From positions 156,728 through 220,727 of the forward strand of contig JAEUKH010000050.1 in assembly GCA_016792845.1 (NCBI GenBank): a stretch of 64,000 nucleotides of DNA, given 5' to 3'. How positions within the stretch are numbered: position 1 is the stretch's first letter; the number at the start of each line of letters is the position of its first letter. Positions 60,552 to 64,000 of this stretch are shown piece by piece. This stretch comes from Myxococcales bacterium (lineage in GTDB: Bacteria > Myxococcota_A > Polyangia > Polyangiales > Ga0077539). The notes beneath the pieces were generated by a model. It did no database searches and was not told the DNA's origin. It was given only the letters and a program-made list of their open reading frames with translations. The position numbers and the translations under genes were made by a program.

Positions 60552-61427
60552 ATGCCGTCTCTGAAGGCCATCCGTCGTCGCATCGTGTCGGTGAAGAACA
60601 CCCAGAAGATCACTCGCGCGATGAAGATGGTCGCCGCCGCGCGTCTGCGCCGCGCCCAGCAGCGCATCGTTGAGCTGCGCCCCTACGCCGAGAAGACCCG
60701 CGAGGTGCTCCAGTCGGTGGCCTCGAAGGTGGGCCCCGAGGCGCACCCGCTCTTTCAAGCGCGCGAGGTCAAGACCGTGCTCTTGCTGGTGTTCACCAGC
60801 GATCGCGGCCTGGCCGGCGGCTTCAACTCGTCGATCCTTCGGGCCGTCGATCGCAAGATCGTCGAGCTCGAAGAGGCGGGTAAAGCCGTTGAAATCGCGG
60901 TGCTCGGTCGCAAGGGCCGCGACCACTTTCGTCGGCGCAACGTCACCATCCGGCACGACCTGGTGGGCGCCTACGAGGGTGGCGCGACCCGCGCGGCCGA
61001 GATCGCCCGCACGCTCATGGCCGATTTCAGCGCCGCCGAGGGCGGGGTCGATGAGGTCATCGCGGTGTTCAACGAGTTCAAGAGCGCGATGACGCAGCTC
61101 CTTCGGATGCAGCAGGTGTTGCCTTTGGTGACGCCCGCCGCCGCCGAGGCTGAGGCGAGCGCCGGCAACGATTACATCTACGAGCCCTCGCGCGAGGCGC
61201 TGCTCAACACCATCGTGCCGATGTACGTTGAGGTCTCGGTGTTTCGCGCGATGCTCGAATCGCAAGCCAGCGAGCACGGCGCGCGTATGACCGCGATGGA
61301 CAACGCCACCGGCAACGCCAAGAAGATGATCGCCAGCCTGACCCTTGAGTACAACCGCGCCCGCCAGGCCGCGATCACCAAGGAGCTGATGGAGATCATC
61401 GGCGGCTCTGAGGCCCTCAAAGACTGA
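60552..61427 (+). CDS. atpG: ATP synthase F1 subunit gamma
   Basis: 291 aa central stalk: N-terminal IRRRIVSVKNTQKITRAMKMVAAARLRRAQ and C-terminal NATGNAKKMIASLTLEYNRARQAAITKEL are diagnostic. No atpD or atpC follows, unlike the usual operon. Confidence 0.97.
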   Translation: MPSLKAIRRRIVSVKNTQKITRAMKMVAAARLRRAQQRIVELRPYAEKTREVLQSVASKVGPEAHPLFQAREVKTVLLLVFTSDRGLAGGFNSSILRAVDRKIVELEEAGKAVEIAVLGRKGRDHFRRRNVTIRHDLVGAYEGGATRAAEIARTLMADFSAAEGGVDEVIAVFNEFKSAMTQLLRMQQVLPLVTPAAAEAEASAGNDYIYEPSREALLNTIVPMYVEVSVFRAMLESQASEHGARMTAMDNATGNAKKMIASLTLEYNRARQAAITKELMEIIGGSEALKD

Positions 61428-61450
61428 GTCGCTGAGGCGCTCTGTCGCTG

Positions 61451-61492
61451 CGAGACGGGTGTCACGGGGCCGATCCGTGGCATACCGTCTCG
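61451..61492 (+). terminator. Strong hairpin terminator after atpG
   Basis: CGAGACGG-GTGT-CACGG pairs with CCGTG-GCAT-(A)-CCGTCTCG: about 17 pairs with two wobbles and one bulge, 7-base loop. Followed by TGGTGTTT. Ends the atp unit. Confidence 0.65.
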
Positions 61493-62097
61493 TGGTGTTT
61501 GGGCGACTGAGAGGGTGGGCCTGGGCGGGCCTCGCGGCGCTGCTCGGGTGCGCGGGGGTTCAGAGCCAGGTGCGCCCTGTCGGTCGGGCCTTCGCGGCGC
61601 GGCAGGGCGAGGTCGCGGTGTACTACGCGCTCGCGCCGCAGGGGGCGTTTCGGGTGGTGGGCGAGGTGCGGGTGCGGGCCCTCGACGAGCGCGCCCACCT
61701 CGATGTGGTGCTCGACGCGGCCCTCGGGCGCGTGCGCGAGGTGGGGGGCGACACGCTGTGGGTGCGCGAGGTGAGCACCGTTCCGAGGGTGGTCGAGGGG
61801 GCCGCGGTGCGCACCTGCGGGCGCTTCGATGGCCCCATCGTGCTGAGCCAGGGGGCCCCGTGTCAGAGCCCGGTTCAAGCGTTAGAGCTAGAGACCGTGC
61901 TGGTGGGCACGGCGCTGCGTCGCTCCCAAACGCCGCGCGCGGTCGAGACGTGGCCCCTGCCGCCGAGGCTCGGGGTGCTGCCGCAGCCGACGACGGGGGC
62001 CGCGGGGGCGTCGAGCGAGCCTCGCGGGCGGGCTCCAGAGGCCGTCGAGGGGGCGTCTTCGCTCTCGCAGGAGGTGATCCTTGATCTGCCTCCGTAG
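61492..62097 (+). CDS. Lipoprotein of unknown function
   Basis: 201 aa. Signal peptide ending ALLGC. GTG 61492 preferred because earlier starts lie inside the terminator hairpin; 61495 GTG also possible. Middle contains a beta-rich region (FRVVGEVRVRALDERAHLDVVLDAALGRVREVGGDTL) that resembles a DUF4156-like lipoprotein pattern, uncertain. Tail is Pro/Gly-rich. Overlaps the next gene by 17 bases. Confidence 0.5.
   Translation: MVFGRLRGWAWAGLAALLGCAGVQSQVRPVGRAFAARQGEVAVYYALAPQGAFRVVGEVRVRALDERAHLDVVLDAALGRVREVGGDTLWVREVSTVPRVVEGAAVRTCGRFDGPIVLSQGAPCQSPVQALELETVLVGTALRRSQTPRAVETWPLPPRLGVLPQPTTGAAGASSEPRGRAPEAVEGASSLSQEVILDLPP
62069..62080 (+). promoter_or_regulatory. Perfect extended Shine-Dalgarno
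   Basis: AGGAGGTGATCC, 12 bases complementary to the 3' end of 16S rRNA, immediately before TTG 62081. Decides the unusual TTG start and lies in the 3' end of the preceding gene. Confidence 0.75.
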
Positions 62098-62458
62098 AGG
62101 GCTCTGCGGGGCCCTTCTCGTGGCGCTGTTGGGGTGCCAGCGCTTCGACGTGCGGGTGGTGCCGCTCGGGCCGTTGCGCGGGCTCCGTCATGCTGCGATG
62201 GGGGTGCGGGTGCTGCGCCCGCCTGTGACGGCGATGCACTACGAAGAGCTCGCGTTGCTCGAAGTGACGGGCTACGTCGAAGACGCCGACGACGAGGCCA
62301 TCGAAGCGCTGCGCGAAGCGGCGGGGGGCCTCGGCGCCGAGGCCGTGCTGGTGGCCCGCATCGATCGCACCCGAGGGTTTTTGCGCGTTACAGCTTCGGC
62401 CTTGCGGAGTATCTCAGCGCGCCCCGCACAACGCTCGGGGCCGAAGAGGGGTCTCTGA
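62081..62458 (+). CDS. Small lipoprotein of unknown function
   Basis: 125 aa. Signal ending VALLGC. Contains LALLEVTGYVEDADDEAIEALREAAGGLGAEAVLVARIDRT, similar in form to the DUF4156/lipoprotein strand-helix pattern of the previous gene, so the two may be paralogous partners. TTG start with perfect SD. Confidence 0.6.
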   Translation: MICLRRGLCGALLVALLGCQRFDVRVVPLGPLRGLRHAAMGVRVLRPPVTAMHYEELALLEVTGYVEDADDEAIEALREAAGGLGAEAVLVARIDRTRGFLRVTASALRSISARPAQRSGPKRGL

Positions 62459-62853
62459 TGGGCATTTCGATCGTGTGTGTCGCGGTGATGTGGCTCTTGA
62501 ATCTCGCGCCGCGGCTGGTGGTGAGCAAAGAGATGGCGCGGCTGCCGGGGGGGTACAACAACAACGACCCGCGGGGCCAGCAGGCCATGCTCGAAGGCCG
62601 GGGCAAGCGCGCCCTCGCGGCGCATCAGAACACCCTCGAGAACTTCCCTCCCTTTGCGGCGGCGGTGGCGCTGGCGCACATCGCCCACGCCGCGCCCGGC
62701 GTGGTGGCGGCGCTCTCGGTGGCCTATGTGCTCGTGCGCGGCGCGTACATCGTCTTCTACCTCGACGACAAGGCGCCGGCGCGCTCGTCGATGTACGCCC
62801 TGGGGCTGCTCCTGGTGGTGGCGATCTTCGCCTCGCCGCTCTTCGCGCGATGA
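62458..62853 (+). CDS. MAPEG family membrane protein
   Basis: 131 aa with four TM helices; conserved ENFPPFAAAVALAHIAHA and the GR-x-x-Y/ALAAHQNTLENF region are MAPEG (eicosanoid/glutathione metabolism) hallmarks. Possible glutathione-dependent membrane enzyme. ATG overlaps the preceding stop (TGATG); its own stop overlaps the next ATG. Confidence 0.8.
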   Translation: MGISIVCVAVMWLLNLAPRLVVSKEMARLPGGYNNNDPRGQQAMLEGRGKRALAAHQNTLENFPPFAAAVALAHIAHAAPGVVAALSVAYVLVRGAYIVFYLDDKAPARSSMYALGLLLVVAIFASPLFAR

Positions 62854-63857
62854 GGGTCGCGGTCACCGGCGCGAGCGGCTTTCTCGGGCGAAAGCTCGTC
62901 GCCGCGTTGCGCGCCGCGGGGCACACCGTGACCGCCGTGGTGCGGGCCTCGGTCGACCCCGCGCGCCGGGCCGCGCTCCATGTTGACAATGTGAACATCG
63001 TCACGTCGGCGCTCGACGACGAGCTCGGGCTCGGCGAGGCCTTCGCGGGGGTCGACGCGGTGTTTCACCTCGCGGGGCTTGTCGATTGTGAGCGCTCCCG
63101 GGCTGAGGCCGAGGCGGTGAACCTTGTGGGCACCGAGGCGGTGCTGGCGGCGGCGCGCGGCGCGAAGGTGCGGCGCCTCGTATACGCCTCGTGCGAGGCC
63201 GTCACCCGCAGCGACGAGGCGCGCAGCTACGTCGACGAGACGCACCCGCAGCCGTCGCAGTTCTACGACCCTGTCACTGAGACGCGAGCGCTCGCTGAAG
63301 ACCTCGTGGTGGCCGCGAGCGACGCCGCCTTCGAGACCGTGACGCTGCGCTTCGGGCGCCTATGGGGCGTGGGCGACACGAGCCTCTTGCCGGGCTATGT
63401 GCGCGAGGCCCGCGCGGGTCGGGTGCGCCTCGTCGGGGGCGGGCGCTCGCTGCTCAGCACCTGCTACGTCGACAACGCTGTCGACGCGCTCGGCCTGGCG
63501 ATGACCCGCGAGGCCGCCTCGTCGAAGCTCTACTACGTCACCGACGACGAGCGGGTGAGCTGGCGCTCTTACCTCTCACGGCTTCACAAAGCGCTCGGTT
63601 TGCCTGAGGTTCAGAAGAACACACCCTACGCCGTCGCGTGGCTCTCGGCGCGGCTGAGCGACCGGGTGCAGAAGGCCTCGCGGGGCGCGCGGTCGCGGCT
63701 CCAGGCCGAAGGGGTGAGCTTTCATTTCAACATCCAGCGGGCGCGCAACGAGCTCGGGTACGCGCCGCGGGTGAGCCTCGATGAAGGCTTCGCGAAGATG
63801 AAGGCGTGGGTCGCGGCGGTCGGCGTCGAGGCCATCGCCCGCGGCGAGGCGCTCTAG
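62850..63857 (+). CDS. NAD-dependent epimerase/dehydratase-family protein lacking YxxxK
   Basis: 335 aa extended-SDR fold: TGASGFLG cofactor motif at the N-terminus, FHLAGLVDC, RLVYASCEA, and LRFGRLWG. The catalytic Tyr-x-x-x-Lys is not found in its usual place: the region reads FYDPVTETRALAED, so Lys is replaced. It may be a cofactor-binding or altered enzyme. Overlaps the MAPEG gene (ATGA). Confidence 0.8.
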   Translation: MRVAVTGASGFLGRKLVAALRAAGHTVTAVVRASVDPARRAALHVDNVNIVTSALDDELGLGEAFAGVDAVFHLAGLVDCERSRAEAEAVNLVGTEAVLAAARGAKVRRLVYASCEAVTRSDEARSYVDETHPQPSQFYDPVTETRALAEDLVVAASDAAFETVTLRFGRLWGVGDTSLLPGYVREARAGRVRLVGGGRSLLSTCYVDNAVDALGLAMTREAASSKLYYVTDDERVSWRSYLSRLHKALGLPEVQKNTPYAVAWLSARLSDRVQKASRGARSRLQAEGVSFHFNIQRARNELGYAPRVSLDEGFAKMKAWVAAVGVEAIARGEAL

Positions 63858-64000
63858 AGACGCGACCAAGTCGTCTCCCGTCGCCCCACTTTAGGTCCGC
63901 GGCGCGCTGCTGCGTTGCCGGGTCTCGACGGGCCAACAGCCCGTCTTCGCCCCGTCGCCTTGCATCACTTGCGCCCCTTCGCGGTGCTCGGTCCGACGAC
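63858..64000. other. Terminal 143 bases without a recognised gene
   Basis: No convincing coding sequence or structured RNA seen; window ends here. Confidence 0.5.

Overview
The window is one contiguous piece of a high-GC bacterial chromosome with strong G/C preference at third codon positions. The gene content points to Myxococcota (deltaproteobacterial myxobacteria, probably a Polyangia/Sandaracinus-like lineage). Evidence includes many lipoproteins with Asp-Ala-Gly linkers, a DUF4388 protein, an NtrC-type regulator, a bactofilin, a DUF2169/DUF3540/DUF4150 VgrG islet and a selenoprotein. The species assignment is inference; no rRNA or tRNA gene was seen.

Layout. 1-13.5 kb holds envelope and secreted proteins: M23 peptidase lipoprotein, amino-acid permease, PQQ-like propeller, arrestin-like protein, a translationally linked pair of large lipoproteins (six PPC-like repeats; Ca-binding repeats plus VWA), phosphoesterase, Rieske lipoprotein, TPR protein and lytic transglycosylase. 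13.7-17.5 kb holds nadB and an unrecognised 665-aa Cys-motif protein ending in a strong hairpin. 17.5-18.9 kb is a small decayed patch in which a Cys-rich lipoprotein gene lies between two 86-bp direct repeats that are fragments of a lost secreted-protease domain. 19-23.8 kb holds Nudix, M20 peptidase and clpB. 24-31.1 kb is a type VI secretion spike islet (vgrG, DUF2169-pentapeptide fusion, second pentapeptide protein, DUF3540, PAAR-like DUF4150) with no recognisable toxin.

32.7-35.4 kb holds a lipoprotein, then a thioredoxin-fold lipoprotein whose reading frame is crossed by an in-frame TGA at a U-x-x-C position with a SECIS-like hairpin just downstream (best novel candidate), then a wax-synthase/MBOAT-like membrane protein overlapping it by 4 bases. 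35.4-44.9 kb holds dapF, an alkylation-repair pair (AdaA-AlkA fusion, ogt), an MBL hydrolase, a ferritin-like protein, def-fmt-pduO-type operon, CDF cation exporter and a lipoprotein. 44.9-52.4 kb holds hutH, TauE/SafE permease, DUF4388, an NtrC-like regulator with a degenerate GAFTGA loop, a TonB-C-like lipoprotein and uvrC.

52.4-61.5 kb carries the ATP synthase in two transcription units with nearly identical promoters: atpZ/I-atpI-atpB-atpE, then (after a terminator, a glycosyltransferase, a bactofilin and an SRPBCC protein) atpF'-atpF-atpH-atpA-atpG. The beta and epsilon genes are not in the window. The end holds two lipoproteins, a MAPEG protein and an NAD-dependent epimerase-like protein. 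A palindrome TTGAC-N5-GTCAA occurs five times, always inside minus-strand genes, far more than base composition predicts.
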